Shown piece after piece: positions 11,101 through 22,920 of a stretch of DNA of 64,000 nucleotides (its first letter is position 1; each line of letters opens with the position of its first letter). The stretch is from NCBI GenBank assembly GCA_038503065.1, contig JBCAMK010000011.1, forward strand, positions 930,001 through 994,000, read 5' to 3'. The notes beneath the pieces were generated by a model, which saw only the letters and a program-made list of their open reading frames with translations, was not told the origin of the DNA and did no database searches. The translations under genes were made by a program, and so were the position numbers. Source of the stretch: Paragyromitra xinjiangensis (lineage: Eukaryota; Ascomycota; Pezizomycetes; Pezizales; Discinaceae).

Positions 11101-12479
11101 CCTGCGCTGTGACCGGGCTGATTGCAATAATGGGCGTCTTGGGCTCTAATAAAGGTGTGTTTCCGATCATGACCCTGATGTTAGCTAGGGTGTGGGAGAA
11201 TGAGTGAGTGATAGTCAAAGCAAGACCGGTATCGCCCTTAATGTGGAACGCGCGAATAGCAGACTTGGAGGAGAGAGTGTAGAGGAGATTCCGTGTGTCG
11301 TCCATGACCATCTGTACGATGTATTCGGCTGTACCATCACCGGGTGAGAAGAGGTCCTTACCCATTTTGGCGAGAGTATGGAAGAACTCACTATCTTTTG
11401 GGGCGCTCAGAAAGGGAAGACGGGGCGTGAATGATCCAACTCCTCCGCTTGTATGACAGACCTTACCACACTTTCCATAAAACCATTTCTCCTCCGCCTG
11501 TAAAACCATTAGCATCTAATCATTCACTTCAACCCTCAATAACCCCTTCTCTTCCATACCTGATATGTGAATTCATAAACATCATTATCCCCCCTCCCAC
11601 CAAAGAATATCCTCCCCGTATTCTTACTCCCCTCAATGATACTAACCCCCAGTCCCTTCGTCGGCACACTCATCCTCGTCTCATACAACGTAACATCCTT
11701 CCCACCCCTCGCATTCGGCACCGCCTGCACACCAAGCAAGAACACATCCACCGCGGTAGCAACCACAAGCACATAATTAACCTTCGTCACAAACACCCCC
11801 GCCTTAGGCGTCAACAGCCTCACAGCAGTGATATTATTCGGCTGAGCCTCATAACCCTGAAACGAACCCTGAGTAGTATAATCCCACAAATAAAGCCTAT
11901 TATCAACCGTGATCCACGCCTGCTTCAGTTCCGCAAACAGTCCCATGAGCGTGTGCGACGTCGCACGGTTATACTGCTCGAATATCGAGTCCGGAATCGT
12001 ATGTATGAAGCTCCGCTGAAACGGCTCCCACGCTGGTGAGCGCGGTAGATCATAATCCGACGACTGACCCTCTGTACACCTGTTAGCAAAACCACCCCCC
12101 TCTTCCCACATACAGGAAAAGACATACGAGAAACAATATCATCTAGCTGTGGGTATCGTGCTTCGGTGGTTAAATACTCGTTGACGGTTTTCGCAGCGCG
12201 CGCTACAGGTGTTAGGTTATCTGGAGTTGGACCCTGCTGTTTCACCTGCTGCTGCGGCACCATTCCCTCGTTCGCTGCCACGAAAGCCTGCGGTGGTCGC
12301 TCTGGGGTCACGAATGCTGATGCGGTGGGGGTGTAGTTGCTGGTGCGGCTTGGGGTCCTGAGCTCTGCGGGTAGGTCTGGGTATGCTGGGTTGGAGGCGG
12401 CGAAGGAGTGCGTGTTTGTGGCCGCGTATCCTGTGGATTGGAACTGTCGTTGGGAAGGGGGGGTCTCGAATATTGACAT
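8174..12479 (-). CDS. NUP170: Nucleoporin Nup170/Nup155 (inner-ring scaffold of the nuclear pore)
   Basis: Four coding exons: 12128-12479, 11560-12071, 8831-11497 and 8174-8776. They give 1377 residues, the expected size. The start is MSIFETPPSQRQF. The first junction restores DDIVSQGQSSDYDLPRS, a strongly conserved Nup155/Nup170 N-terminal motif. The N-terminal half is a beta-propeller (LWDYTTQGSFQGYEAQPNNI). The C-terminal half is an alpha-helical stack ending with LFNKYADPYGYMDICLAIFQ across the last junction. In the family this large non-FG nucleoporin links the inner ring to the pore membrane and to FG nucleoporins, and also touches chromatin. Exon borders follow GT-AG with branch-like CTAAT sequences. 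The first ~90 residues are a low-complexity Ser/Pro/Gln tail. Confidence 0.94.
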
Positions 12480-13058
12480 TTTGAGGGTTTGTAATTCCTG
12501 GTCTTTTTCTTATGTTGTAGTGTTGGAGGAGTGATCGCGTGTAGTTGAGGGAGGGAGGAGGGAGGAAGGGATGGGCGCCCCCTGCGAGTGCTGATTGGGG
12601 GGGTTCGTCTCGAGGCGTGAGGTGGGGGGTGGGGGGGGATATGGGACTGGTGGAGGAGACGCGTTGTGCTGTGGAATACTCTACGAGCGAACGAAGAGAC
12701 ACGGGGTGGGTTTGTGTGATGTGGAGGTTGAGGTGAGCGAGCGGGTTTATGTTTGCGTTGTTGGGTGGACTTCTTTGGGCTTGGCGTGTCTGGGCACAGC
12801 GTTGTTGTGAGGACAGCGCTGTCAGTTGCAGAATAAGCACCAATTCAGCGGTGACGGAGGTCTGGCTGCAGCATTTCACTTGTCTGCTCTGGGTGGCTCT
12901 CTCAGCAGTTAATTGAGTGCTTCAGTCTTTCCCTTGGACTGTAGTTCTGTTTTCTGTAAATCTCACTCAGGCCATTGTTCAGCTACCAGAATGCCAGCAC
13001 AGTATAAATTCACTCTCATAGACCACTACACCCCCCAAGAATCTAATCTATATCCCCA
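12480..13058. other. Nup170 upstream region and 3-ketoacyl-CoA reductase 3' flank
   Basis: 579 bp without a supported gene. The half next to Nup170 is G/A-rich on the plus strand, hence C/T-rich on the Nup170 sense strand, as is common in promoters or 5' leaders of this window. Confidence 0.5.
12624..12645 (+). promoter_or_regulatory. G-rich tract, possible G-quadruplex, upstream of Nup170
   Basis: Runs of six, eight and three G with one- and four-base spacers fit the usual G-quadruplex pattern on the plus strand. They lie 145-166 bp upstream of the Nup170 start (minus strand), inside a broadly purine-rich plus strand (12540-12720). Function is not known. Confidence 0.3.
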
Positions 13059-14145
13059 CTACAACCCCTTCTTCCCCGCCGCCGCCTCCCTCTCCCTCTT
13101 CCTCAGCGCCCTCTTCCTAATCCCCACATGCATCCCCAAATTCTTCCTCAACACCACACCATTCCAGATCCCCAACACCTCCTGAACCGCCCAATGCATA
13201 GCACCATGAGCCCAATACGGAGTAATAGTACCCTCCATCCCCGCCGCAGTCCCCTTGACACCAATCTTCCCCAAGCAAGCCTTAACAAACATCTTCGGCG
13301 TAGGGATCATCATGCTCGGTTTCCGGATCTTACTCATCGCAGACGTGATCAAATACCCAACCACCAACTGCACCTGAACATTATCACGAGCCAGCTCCGC
13401 ACCAAGCGCCGTCGACCAGTGCTGCAAGAACGCCTTGGAACCAGAATACGTAGCCAAAAACGGAGTCGGCAGAAGACCACCGAAGGAGCCCATAGTGAGG
13501 ATCAAACCACGTTTACGGGATGCCATCCCTGGAGCGACGAGCTGTGTAACCTTCAGAGTACCAGTGACGTTGATCGCGATAATCTCGTCCATTTCCTTCT
13601 GTGCGGTTTCGAGGAATGGAACTGGGATATCGTGGGATTTCCCAACGTTGTTGACGAGGATGGCAATGTCGAGTCCATCGATCAGGGATTTGAGACGGGT
13701 GTAGTCGGTGGGATCGTTACGGGCGAAATCCATAGAGAGGGTTTTGGTCTGGGTGCCGGCATATTTGGACTCGATTTCGGCTGCGAGGGTGGAGAGCTTG
13801 GATTCGGTTCGAGAGACAAGGAGGATGTTGAAGCCTTTGGAGGCGAGCTGGAGAGAGAACTCTTTACCGATGCCGTCAGAGGCTCCGGTAACGAGAGCCC
13901 AGGACCCTTTGGGACCGAATTTACGAACCTGCAATCATAAGGAATCAGAAATCAGGTAGAAATATAGGGACGGTGAGGGCAATTACATTAATCCCACTCA
14001 AAACGAACAGACTCAAGAACGCATTCACAAGCTTGTATCCGCACGACAGAACCGAGATAGTGCCAAAAAAGGCAAGAGCAGGAAGGGCATATGGGCCCAG
14101 CACCGAAGTGATACGGGCAACGTATTCGTTGACACAGGACGCCAT
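13059..14145 (-). CDS. IFA38: Very-long-chain 3-oxoacyl-CoA reductase (microsomal beta-keto-reductase)
   Basis: Two exons, 13987-14145 and 13059-13928, give 342 residues. The N-terminus (about 15-50) is hydrophobic and should anchor the protein in the ER. The rest is a classical short-chain dehydrogenase: [11 protein letters not shown] (cofactor loop), ILVNNVGKS, the catalytic Ser in [13 protein letters not shown], and Tyr/Lys in [11 protein letters not shown]. The product performs the second step of each fatty-acid elongation cycle, reducing 3-ketoacyl-CoA with NADPH, and supplies very-long-chain acids for sphingolipids. The C-terminus is strongly basic ([11 protein letters not shown]) and ends near KKGL, resembling but not matching a dilysine ER-retrieval signal. 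The junction reads [20 protein letters not shown], as expected for the family. Confidence 0.93.
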
Positions 14146-14598
14146 TAATGATACTGTGGTGGTGATGGTTGAGAGTTGACGCCGTGGGAAAGGAGGGATT
14201 TTGTTGCCGGGAGCTTATTCGGGGGGAATTATTTGTGTTGGGGAATTCTGACAACGCGGCAACTTCCCCCAACACAACGCGCCGAGCACACGGAGGGATT
14301 AGAAGGGATTAGAAGATCCCGGATAGATTTGTGGATTTATTATGTAGATTGAATATCTGCGTGTATCTGTCAAATACTTGATTCTCACGTTGTTCTGTAT
14401 TTCCTCTTCTACTAGAATCTAATTACGGCATTTGGTTAGACTTCACGAAAGCAATACCGGGATTGGAAGAAGGCTTGATCCGCGTTTCCAGCCTCTTCGT
14501 CACTCTAACCCATCCCGACCTGAATCCTTCAACCAACCTACCACCTCCCTCCCCCTCCCCCTCCCTCTCCATCTCCCTCCCCCCCCTCCCCCCCCACC
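14146..14598. other. Divergent promoter region, C-rich next to the cyclophilin start
   Basis: The 453 bp separate the ketoreductase start (minus) from the cyclophilin start (plus), so both promoters lie here. From 14541 to the ATG at 14599 the plus strand is almost pure C/T with C runs up to eight; this would be the immediate 5' leader of the cyclophilin. Confidence 0.6.
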
Positions 14599-15868
14599 AT
14601 GGTCCGCCCCCGCGTCTTCCTCGACATCGTAGTCGGCACCCAGCCCGCCGGCCGCATCGTCATCGAGCTCTTCAACGATAAAACGCCCGAAACCTGCGAA
14701 AAGTAAGCTCTCCCCCACCCCACCACACACCAACTAACACAACCCAGCTTCCGCCTCCTCTGCAATGGCTCCAAAGGCCAAGTCAGAACCCCCTCCGGCA
14801 CCCACGACCTCTGCTACAAAAACTCCACCTTCCACCGCATCATCAGCGAATTCATGATCCAAGGCGGCGACGGAACCAACGGCGACGGAACCGGCGGCGC
14901 AAGCACCTTCCCCGGTGGTAAAATGTTCGCCGACGAAAACCTCGGCTGGAGAAACATCGACACCGAAGGTCTCGTCTGTATGGCCAACCGCGGCAAATCC
15001 ACCAATAGCTCACAGTAACCCCCCCCAAATCCCCCTCCTACACACCTATACTAACATCTACAGATTCTTCATCACCCTCGCTGACTGCGACTACCTAACC
15101 CCAAAACACACCCTCTTCGGCCACGTCGTCACCGGCATGGACGTCGTCAAGAAACTCGAATCCCTCCCCGTCGACACCTCCGACCGTCCCACAGACCCCG
15201 TCATCATCGCCAACTGCGGCGAGCTCCTCTTCCGCAAGAAAGAACCACCAAAAAACACATTCATGGAAGCACACCGAGAGCGACCCCGCTCTCGAGACCG
15301 TAAAGACGACGATACCCGTCGTCGTCGAAAACGCTCCCGTAGTCGCAACCCGAAACGCAGCAGGAGCAGATCTAAAGATAAAGACTCCGCCCCTCCGGAG
15401 AAGGGGGGAGGTGCTACAGAGAAGGATACTGAGGTTGTAGAGGATGGGAGAGGCCGTTCGAGGGATCGTAAGGATTCTAAGGAACCGGTGGTTTCACCCC
15501 CGCCCCCTCCGCCGCCCCCGCAGAAACGATCGAGGTCTCGCTCGAGACATCGGCATAGGAGACGTAGACACCATTCTGGGTCGCGGTCGCCGGAGCGGAG
15601 ACGTCATAGGCGTGGGAAGAGTAGGTCAAGGAGTAGAAGGGGGTATCGGGTGAAGGCGCACGATTATATCAGGGATGAAGGTGCGGAGGAGAGGATCCGT
15701 AGGGAGGAGGAGGAGAGGGAGAGTGAGAGGTTCGCGAGGATGGAGGAGGAGGCTGTGAAGGGAGGGAAAGGGGCGGAACCGGAGGTGAAGTTTAAAGGGA
15801 GGGGGAGCATGAAGTATAGGGAGAAGAAGAATTGGGGGTGGGGCGGAGGGGAGGGGAGGTTGGTGTGA
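14599..15868 (+). CDS. SR-rich nuclear cyclophilin (peptidyl-prolyl cis-trans isomerase)
   Basis: Three exons, 14599-14702, 14748-15014 and 15064-15868, give 391 residues. Residues 1-180 form a cyclophilin fold: [28 protein letters not shown] (catalytic Arg), [13 protein letters not shown] and [14 protein letters not shown]. The active-site Trp that helps cyclosporin bind in CypA appears to be Tyr (DYL), so drug affinity may be low. An insert before STFHR (GTHDLCYKN) is typical of divergent-loop cyclophilins. The C-terminal half is rich in Arg-Ser/Arg-Asp dipeptides, Glu and a Pro run, as in PPIG-like SR-cyclophilins that bind SR splicing factors and the Pol II tail in nuclear speckles. Introns are very short (45 and 49 nt). 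The splicing role is inferred from architecture. Confidence 0.93.
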
Positions 15869-17565
15869 GCTTTTTGTAGGGGGAGTTGGTGGTTTGGTAT
15901 ACCTAATTGTATGATAGTTTTATGATGAAAATGGCGATACGGTAGCAATTGGCTTTTTCTCCGCTCTTTAATGGGATTGCTTTAATGGTGGTTTTATTTC
16001 AGTTAAGGATGGTTTTCTACCAGGCGTCGTGCTTCAAATCTTGCCTATCAAGCTTCTTTTGGTGTTTGACATCTCAAGGTTATCATGGAAGACAAATAGC
16101 AACTCTTAATAATCTTGAAAACAAGGCTACAAGTCAGCGCAGAGGATCCAGACTCCACTACCAGGTATCAAAACCTAGACAACCGAAACGTGGGCCGAGA
16201 CTACAGAAAAGACGATATCCTAGCAAAAAAACCGACATGGGCATGTCCGTCACACTCAAAACAACTCAAAATCTCCAAAACTCAGAACGGACCAACATAA
16301 TTCTCACCAACCAATAAGCAGCTTCACAACTTATCACTCAGACCACTCACCAGCCCTCTGCCCAGAAAAAAAAAGGGTCTATCACGCAACACCGTTGTGA
16401 CGTCAATTCGCCCCGTGCGTTAACTCAGCCTCAGGTCAGTGTGGGCTGTCTCATATTGTGTTGTTTGGCAAAAAAAGATGAGAGGCGGGGAAAATCTATA
16501 GCCTGAGTTTTGTCGAGTGATATCTGTGCTCGTATAGACGGGAGGATCGCCTTGGGTAAAACGGGGTTGGTTTAATTCACAATTCACCACCGCACCGGTG
16601 CCTGAGTTATCCGTCTGACAGTGCATCTGCGGTTGCAAGTCAATTCGGAAGGGAGGAGAAAGGATTATCTGATCCAGCCGTTCCACCAGAGCAGAAAGTG
16701 CTGCACTCGTCCCAATACATCTCCTATCACTCGTGGCTGGTGTCCCCCGTCTGAACCACAGTCGCAAGTGCCGTGGAGCACAGTACACGTACTCGAAAAC
16801 AAAATTGCGCAAAACGCAGAAATCTCGCTTAGGTACTCACGAAAAGAAGCGCAGATTACAGGAGGACATGGTCTGTATCGAGATAGTCAATGCGAACCAC
16901 CATCCCTCAGGCTGGACTGAACTGCTCGAGTCCACATTGCAAGGGAGAGGGAAGGAAAGAAAGAGAAGGAAAAAAGAAAAAGAATAAGAAGAAAAAAAAA
17001 AAAGAGGTAGTCGCTTGGCTGCATATATCTTGGCACTCTGCATGTCTCGGCTGGCACCCGCATTTCGCCCTTTTCTTGTTCTCCTCTCAGGCGAACTTTC
17101 TTTCTCCACCACCCAACAACCCCCATCATCATCGCCCATCGTCCTCCATTGCTCCCGCTCCGTCAGACGTCCAACGAGATCTACTAACTCGTCGCGCGCC
17201 CCTCTTCTGTGCAATACTTCTACGGAAAATAGGTCATTTCTCTAGGCTGCTTCACTGTCCGCCAAAGGTCAGTTGCCATATATACATCATCATCCCTCAC
17301 ACGACCCACCGCCGGTATTGGGTGTCCAAAACTGACATCACGCGTCATCCTCATCTCATTAGGAATCCAACACTCTCGCTCTTTCAACCCCCCCCCTCGC
17401 TGCGCGATCAATACCGACATCACGACTAAAAGCTCATCTCATATACTTACCACCAGATTGTTTCTTGTTCACTCTTGTTTCCTTTGATCTGGTTGATTGA
17501 TTGATTGATTGATACCTTTTATTTATTATTTATTTTTTTCTTCTCTTTTTCTTTTTCGATTAACG
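15869..17565. other. Intergenic, upstream region of RNA14
   Basis: 1.7 kb with no supported gene. The part from about 17040 to the start codon is pyrimidine-rich on the plus strand and holds a TTGA tetranucleotide repeat at about 17493-17512, as expected for a promoter/5' leader of RNA14. The segment 15950-16900 contains only short chance frames. Confidence 0.5.
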
Positions 17566-20500
17566 ATGGCCGCTCATAATTCTGACGACGCCGAGGCCGC
17601 GTTTCTGAACGCGATGAAGGCGCTGCAGGAGCTGGAAAATACACAGAATGCACTGGGAGACGTGAATAATAACGAGATGAACGAGAGCGCGGATCTACAG
17701 GGTGCTAGAGAGAGCACGGAGGTGGGATCGGAATCTGGAGATGGTGGTGCTAGCGAGCTTTCTGCGCATGAAGATGATGAAGATGAAGATGAAGATAATC
17801 TTTTGAAAACTCCTGCGTCGGGAGAAGTCTCGACCGCTGCATCTCTTCTCCCTGCTGCTCCTACTGCTGCTGCTGCTGTTTCAAGTCCGAAGACTGGTCC
17901 GTCCAGCGTTGACGCCTCGACCAACGGAAAAGATTCCGCCCATCATCTCGACTACTCTCCTGCTGATGATGTTGGTGCAACTCAAGATTCTTCTGCGCGT
18001 TCTCATTCAGCCACTCCTTCTGCTGCTCAGGATGCCGATACGGCTGCCGATGATGACGGTGCTTATGTTCCTGATGAGAATATTAGTGATCGCTCCCCTC
18101 CTCCCATATCTATTAACACAGACATCATTGGTGGCTCTCATAATGTTGATTCCCTTCCTGTGTCGGCGTCCGTCCCCACTCCCCCGGTTTCTGCCCTTTC
18201 TGCACCTGCTCCTATTGTATCTGCTCATAATTCGCTTCAGAAGGGTGCTGCTCCGTTTACAAATAAGAGAAAAAGGCTTCCGCAGGACATTGTAGGGCAG
18301 CTTGAGGATAGGATTGCTGAAGACCCGAGGGGAGATATTGATGCTTGGATGATTTTAATCGATGAACACCGCAAAAAGGGGAAGCTTGATGAGGCCAGGG
18401 CGGTTTTTGAAAGGTTCTTTGTAGTGTTTCCGGCCGCGGTAGGTCCTTTAGTCCTTAAACCTGCTCGTTTTTCTTTTTGGGAAGCCCTTTGTACTGTGTG
18501 CCATGTGTTTCTGGACATTACTGATCTCCCCCATGCAGGCTCATCAGTGGATCGCTTACGTTAAGATGGAATTGGCAAACAACGAATTAATGCGTGTGGA
18601 ACAAATTTTTTCCCGATCTCTTCTAAATGTGCCCAATGTTGAACTTTGGTCACTCTATCTCGACTACATTCGCCGACGCAACAATCTCACTACCGACACA
18701 GGTGGCAAGGCTCGCGCTATCGTTTCCCAGGCTTATGAATTTGTTCTAAACAGTGTCGGATGTGACCGAGAAGCTGGCAAGATCTGGAGTGACCATGTGC
18801 AGTTTGTCAAAAGTGGACCAGGAAATGTAGGAGGGAGTGGGTGGCAGGATCAGCAGAAGATGGACTCACTTAGGAAAGTGTACCAGAAGGCTGTGACTAT
18901 GCCAGTGCAGGGAGTTGAACATTTGTGGAGAGAATACGATCAATTTGAACAGGGGCTGAATAAGCTGACGGTATTTTTACAATCCATTAGTCCAGTCCGA
19001 TTTTAATAGTAAAACTAGTAATTCTGACGGTTTTGTTTTCACGGTGATTTTATAGGCCAGGAAGTTTTTGCAAGAAAGATCTCCTCTGTTTATGACTGCT
19101 AGGAGTTGCCTGATCGAGTTGTCAAACACTACTAAAGGTTTGAGGCGGGACACATTGCCTCGATTACCACCAGCACCTGGGTATGATGGGTACGAGGATT
19201 GGACCAAGCAGGTAGAGCTGTGGAAGAAATGGATTCAGTGGGAAAAGGACGATCCACTAGTTCTGGCAAAGGACGATCCAGCAGGCTTGAGAACGAGAAT
19301 TATATATGTCTTTAAACAGGCTCTCATGGCATTGAGGTTCTGGCCAGAGATCTGGTTTGATGCGGCCGAATGGTGCTTTGCGAATGGAATGGATGATCAG
19401 GGAGTAGACTTCCTTAAGCAAGGAATGGTTGCAAACCCAGAGAGTTGTTTGCTACATTTTAAGTATGCCGAGAGACTGGAAGCGACCATTGCTGTTGAAG
19501 GTGGCGAAGAGGCCCTGGTGCGAAAAGGTCAGATGATTAGGAAACCGTATGACGATCTGCTCAATGTGTTGTATTCCCAGGTCAACAAGATTCAGCAAAG
19601 AGAGAAAGAAGAACTTGCCAAGCTGGAAGAGGGCTACCAAGACCCTTCAAATCGCGATGACGATGACTACGACGACCCAGATACTATAGCGGATAAGTCA
19701 GCGAAGGACTCTCAGATTGCAGCGCTTAAGGAGAGCTCTAAAGCTCAAGTTCTTGTCATGTCGAAGACTATTTCTGCTGTTTGGATTAACCTTATGCGTG
19801 CTATGCGTCGTATTCAGGGCCATGGAAAAGTGAATGAACCTTTAGGTGGTAGTCGACAGATCTTTGCGGATGCGCGGAAAAGAGGCAAGATTACTAGCGA
19901 TGTATACGTAGCCAGTGCGCTTATCGAGTTCCATTGCTACAAAGACCCAGCCGCGTTGAAGATCTTTGAAAGGGGGATGAAGCTGTTTCCTGAAGATGAA
20001 GAGTTTGCGTTGGAGTATCTGAAGCATCTAATAGCGAATAATGATATTACTAGTAAGTCCAATTACTTTTCGTCTTGTGTCCATTAGGTTTTTTTTGCTG
20101 ATCGTAGGTGTAGATGCTAGGGCTGTGTTTGAGACTTTTGTCGGAAAGGCGCCGGCGCAGAAAACAAAGAAGATTTATCAGTACTTTTACGAGTACGAAG
20201 CGCACTACGGTGATCTTAACCAGGTCTATAAGCTTGAGAAGCGGATGAGTGAGCTGTTTCCTGGCGGTCCGTGAATCTGTTCACAATACCATCCGGGATA
20301 GTTCTAACGGTTGTCTAGATCCATACCTTAATCGATTTTCTACCAGATACTCTTACAAGACCGTTGACCCATGTTCGTATATCCCAGTTGTCTCGCCCAA
20401 TCAACAGTGTAGACCGAGATCAAGTGGACGCCAAGATACAAGTTTCGAATACCAGCAAGAAGATCGTCGGCAGCCAATGCAGGTTACTATTCCTAATGGA

Positions 20501-20653
20501 CGGGTTGGAGCTACAATTGCATCCCCTAAAAGGCCTGCTAATGATGAACTCTCCGACTCGTCGGAGCACCAACGACCAAGGAAAGTTATGCGGCCTGATT
20601 CACCACTTAAAGGTGCTGCGGGACGAAGACTTGATCAGCAGAAACGGGTGCAG

Positions 20654-20694
<41 letters not shown>

Positions 20695-21043
20695 ACAGCA
20701 ACAGCAACAGCAGCAACATAACCGGGAGCGTGGCGGTATGGCAGATCGTGACATTGGAGTGAGAGAGGATGTAAGAGGCGGTTACCAGCGTCAGCAACAT
20801 CAAGGAAGACCTCAGCAGCAGCAGCAGCAACAGCAGCAACAGCCAATGCATCAACCTCCTCCCCCTCCTCCCCCTCCTCCGGTTCCTGCGCTACCAGATA
20901 TGGTTATGTACTTATTGAGCATATTACCAGGGGCTGAGAGGTACCAGGCGGTAAGGTTTAGACCGGAGGCGATGGTAGGGCTTTTGGCGAATGTGCAACT
21001 GCCTAGAGATGGGTCGAATATTCGTAAGTTCTCGCCTGGTTGA
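17566..21043 (+). CDS. RNA14: mRNA 3'-end processing protein Rna14 (CstF-77)
   Basis: Five exons: 17566-18438, 18539-18970, 19056-20052, 20108-20266 and 20319-21043, 1061 residues. Rna14 is the HAT-repeat scaffold of cleavage factor IA/CstF, which joins Rna15, Pcf11 and Clp1 to the pre-mRNA. After an acidic, Ala/Ser-rich N-terminal 240 residues, the HAT helices are clear: IDAWMILIDEHRKKGKLDEA, AHQWIAYVKMELANNELMRVE, VELWSLYLDYIRR, WKKWIQWEKDDP, TKKIYQYFYEYEAHYGDL. The conserved SPLKGAAGRRLDQQKR precedes a 22-Gln run (20651-20716), a second Gln run of about ten and a Pro run. The C-terminus (PDMVMYLLSILPGAERY) resembles the Rna15-binding tail. The last intron has an unusual donor, GTCCGT, but its removal restores LFPGDPYLNRFSTRYS. 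Identification is firm; the last junction is slightly less so. Confidence 0.94.
20651..20716 (+). repeat. CAG/CAA (polyglutamine) tract in RNA14
   Basis: Mixed CAG and CAA codons encode 22 consecutive glutamines. A second tract of about ten is at 20813-20842, followed by CCT/CCC proline codons. Mixed codons suggest a tract kept at protein level rather than a freshly slipped repeat. Confidence 0.9.
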
Positions 21044-22142
21044 CTCTTTCGAGGGGTAGAGGCTAAGAAAGCATAGAATCATACTCGTATCCGAGGTGAA
21101 ATAATGGTTTGATGTGGTTGGGAGAAAGAGTATTGCATGATGTTGGGCCGATATGACTGTTACGCAGTAGATGTACGGATGGAGTAGAGCAAAATTTTCG
21201 GGTGGTAGTTTTTGTTTTTTTCTTGTGGGGGCATTCAATTGTAGTTATAGTTTTATGTTTCTTCGTTTCTTGTGTATTCTTTTTTTTTTCTTCCCCTTTC
21301 ACTCCTTTTTTCACCCGCTACGGGGGAAGGCGGACGAGAAGCCACGATTTTTTGGATGAGAGAATACAAGACTTTGCTTCTCTCATTTACAGGGCACGGT
21401 TCAAGGAAGGAAAAGACGGGCATGAAGAAAAAGCTTGTGCGGGGAGGGTTACGGAGGAATATTTTTAGAGGGTGTTCTTAGGGCGGTTGGAGAGGTAATT
21501 TGTTATGGATGGGGATACTTTACTACAGCATTATTCAGTTCTTTTGTTCTATTCGTTTGGCTCCTTATAGTTTTTCTTCTCTTTAGAGTTTTCTCTGTGT
21601 ATGATAGTTTCGTTGAGTTCATGACTATTAGGATTAAGAAACTCTACTTATTGGATTAGTATGTTTTGGGGCTGTTGCGTTGACGGGATGAATTCGCTGT
21701 CAATGATTAGGTGCTCTGGTTTTTTTGAGTCTCTTGATAGAATGGTAATTTATCCGGTGCATCTAACCACTTGGGTTCGTGAAAGCCCTAGATACATTAC
21801 ACAAAGAGTAAAGGTTTAATCTATCCTTTGAGCTTAATCTACCCACATAACTGCCGTCCGTGAAAGCTAGCAGTTCCTTTTCGATAAGATCTTGCACGTG
21901 GAGCATAGTCTGTCTCTTACCAGCAGCAAAGTAGAAAAGCGACCTGCTGTTGCGCTCATGCAGAAGGTGCCAGGGATCAGAGGGGCACAAGACTAGAGGT
22001 AGACATGTAAAAATGTGTGCTTGCTGTAGACAGTCTGGCAATCTTGCGAATGATGTACCTTTATCTAGAGCCTGGGAGGACGTTATAGCAGCTAGAAATG
22101 TGGGTGGAGGCCACGGTACATAAGAAAAAAGAGCCAGCCTTG
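21044..22142. other. RNA14 3' flank and anonymous DNA
   Basis: No gene is supported. T-rich DNA at 21200-21650 is the RNA14 3' flank. Between 21835-21845 (TTAATCTACCC) and 22145-22155 (GGGTAGATTAA) there is an exact 11-bp inverted repeat about 300 bp apart, possibly the ends of a small decayed element. Confidence 0.4.
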
Positions 22143-22249
22143 GGGGTAGATTAAACCCGAAGGGCCATCAGCAAAAAGGGATGCGCGCCCACGCGTAACG
22201 GGCAACGAGCAAGAACCTGGGCATGCCTCCAACGTCCAGTACGCTTGCC

Positions 22250-22545
22250 TGCGTCTAGCTGTGTCTGTACGTCTAGTACGTCCATACTCTCGAAATATTG
22301 CACGCCGTAGGATGAATACCCATTAAGGATCTATCCTTTTGGGAATAGTAGTATCCTTAATAAACTCATTATAAAAGTAAAAAAAAAAACTATTGCACGC
22401 CTCAGTACTTTATACGCCTAGTACGCCCGTACACTCGCACTATTGCTCGCCCCGGTACGTCTATACGCCTAATAAACTTGTACGATCGCTCTATTGTTCG
22501 TCTTAGTACGTTCGTACCCATGCGTCCATTTATTGCCTCCTGGCC
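22250..22545. repeat. Degenerate ~50-bp tandem repeats (GTACG/TACGCC/CTATTG units)
   Basis: Four imperfect units, one ending near 22310 and three from about 22393 to 22545, share the order (A/G)GTACGT, (T)ATACGCCTA, (C)GTAC, (A/C)TCG and (C)TATTG(C/T)(A/T)CGCC. An A/T-rich insertion at about 22311-22392 separates the first unit from the rest. The units are too diverged for recent slippage. Confidence 0.55.
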
Positions 22546-22563
22546 GCAAATTCGGCGAAGTTG

Positions 22564-22576
22564 AAACCCTAACCCT
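22564..22576. repeat. Telomere-like motif in repeat island
   Basis: AAACCCTAACCCT, two CCCTAA units, directly after the degenerate 50-bp array. No gene start is near, so here it may simply be part of the repeat. Confidence 0.4.
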
Positions 22577-22783
22577 CGCTTACCCTCCTAAGCTCATAAT
22601 GACCTCACACGCGCCTTCCACCAGTAATTCCCTTATATCAACCACACCCCATCTCCTGCTCACCTCTTCACCTCCCACCTTTCCATATCACCTGCTTGCC
22701 CTACTCTAATCCTCGACTTCTACCCATCAGCCGGCTGTGCTAACATGCTGTACTATAGAGTCAATTGAGCAGTCTATTCGGTA

Positions 22784-22920
22784 GTCGATTCGGAGGCTAC
22801 TTAGGAAGCTGTCAGGGAGTTGATTTGGAAGCAGGCAAGCAGTCGATTCGGAGGCTGATCGGGAGGCTGTCAGGGAGTCGATTCCGAGGCAGGCAGGAAG
22901 TCGATTCGGAGGAAGTTAGG
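22784..22920. repeat. 58-bp tandem repeat, 2.4 copies
   Basis: Units at 22784-22841 and 22842-22899, then a partial third from 22900, each begin GTCGATTCGGAGG. Within each unit there is a second, weaker copy (GGGAGT(T/C)GATT), suggesting an original ~29-bp half-unit. Confidence 0.8.

Noticed and set aside
21763..22041. 92-codon minus-strand frame in the RNA14 3' flank
   Set aside because: No family resemblance, adjoins a repeat island, no splice or codon support.
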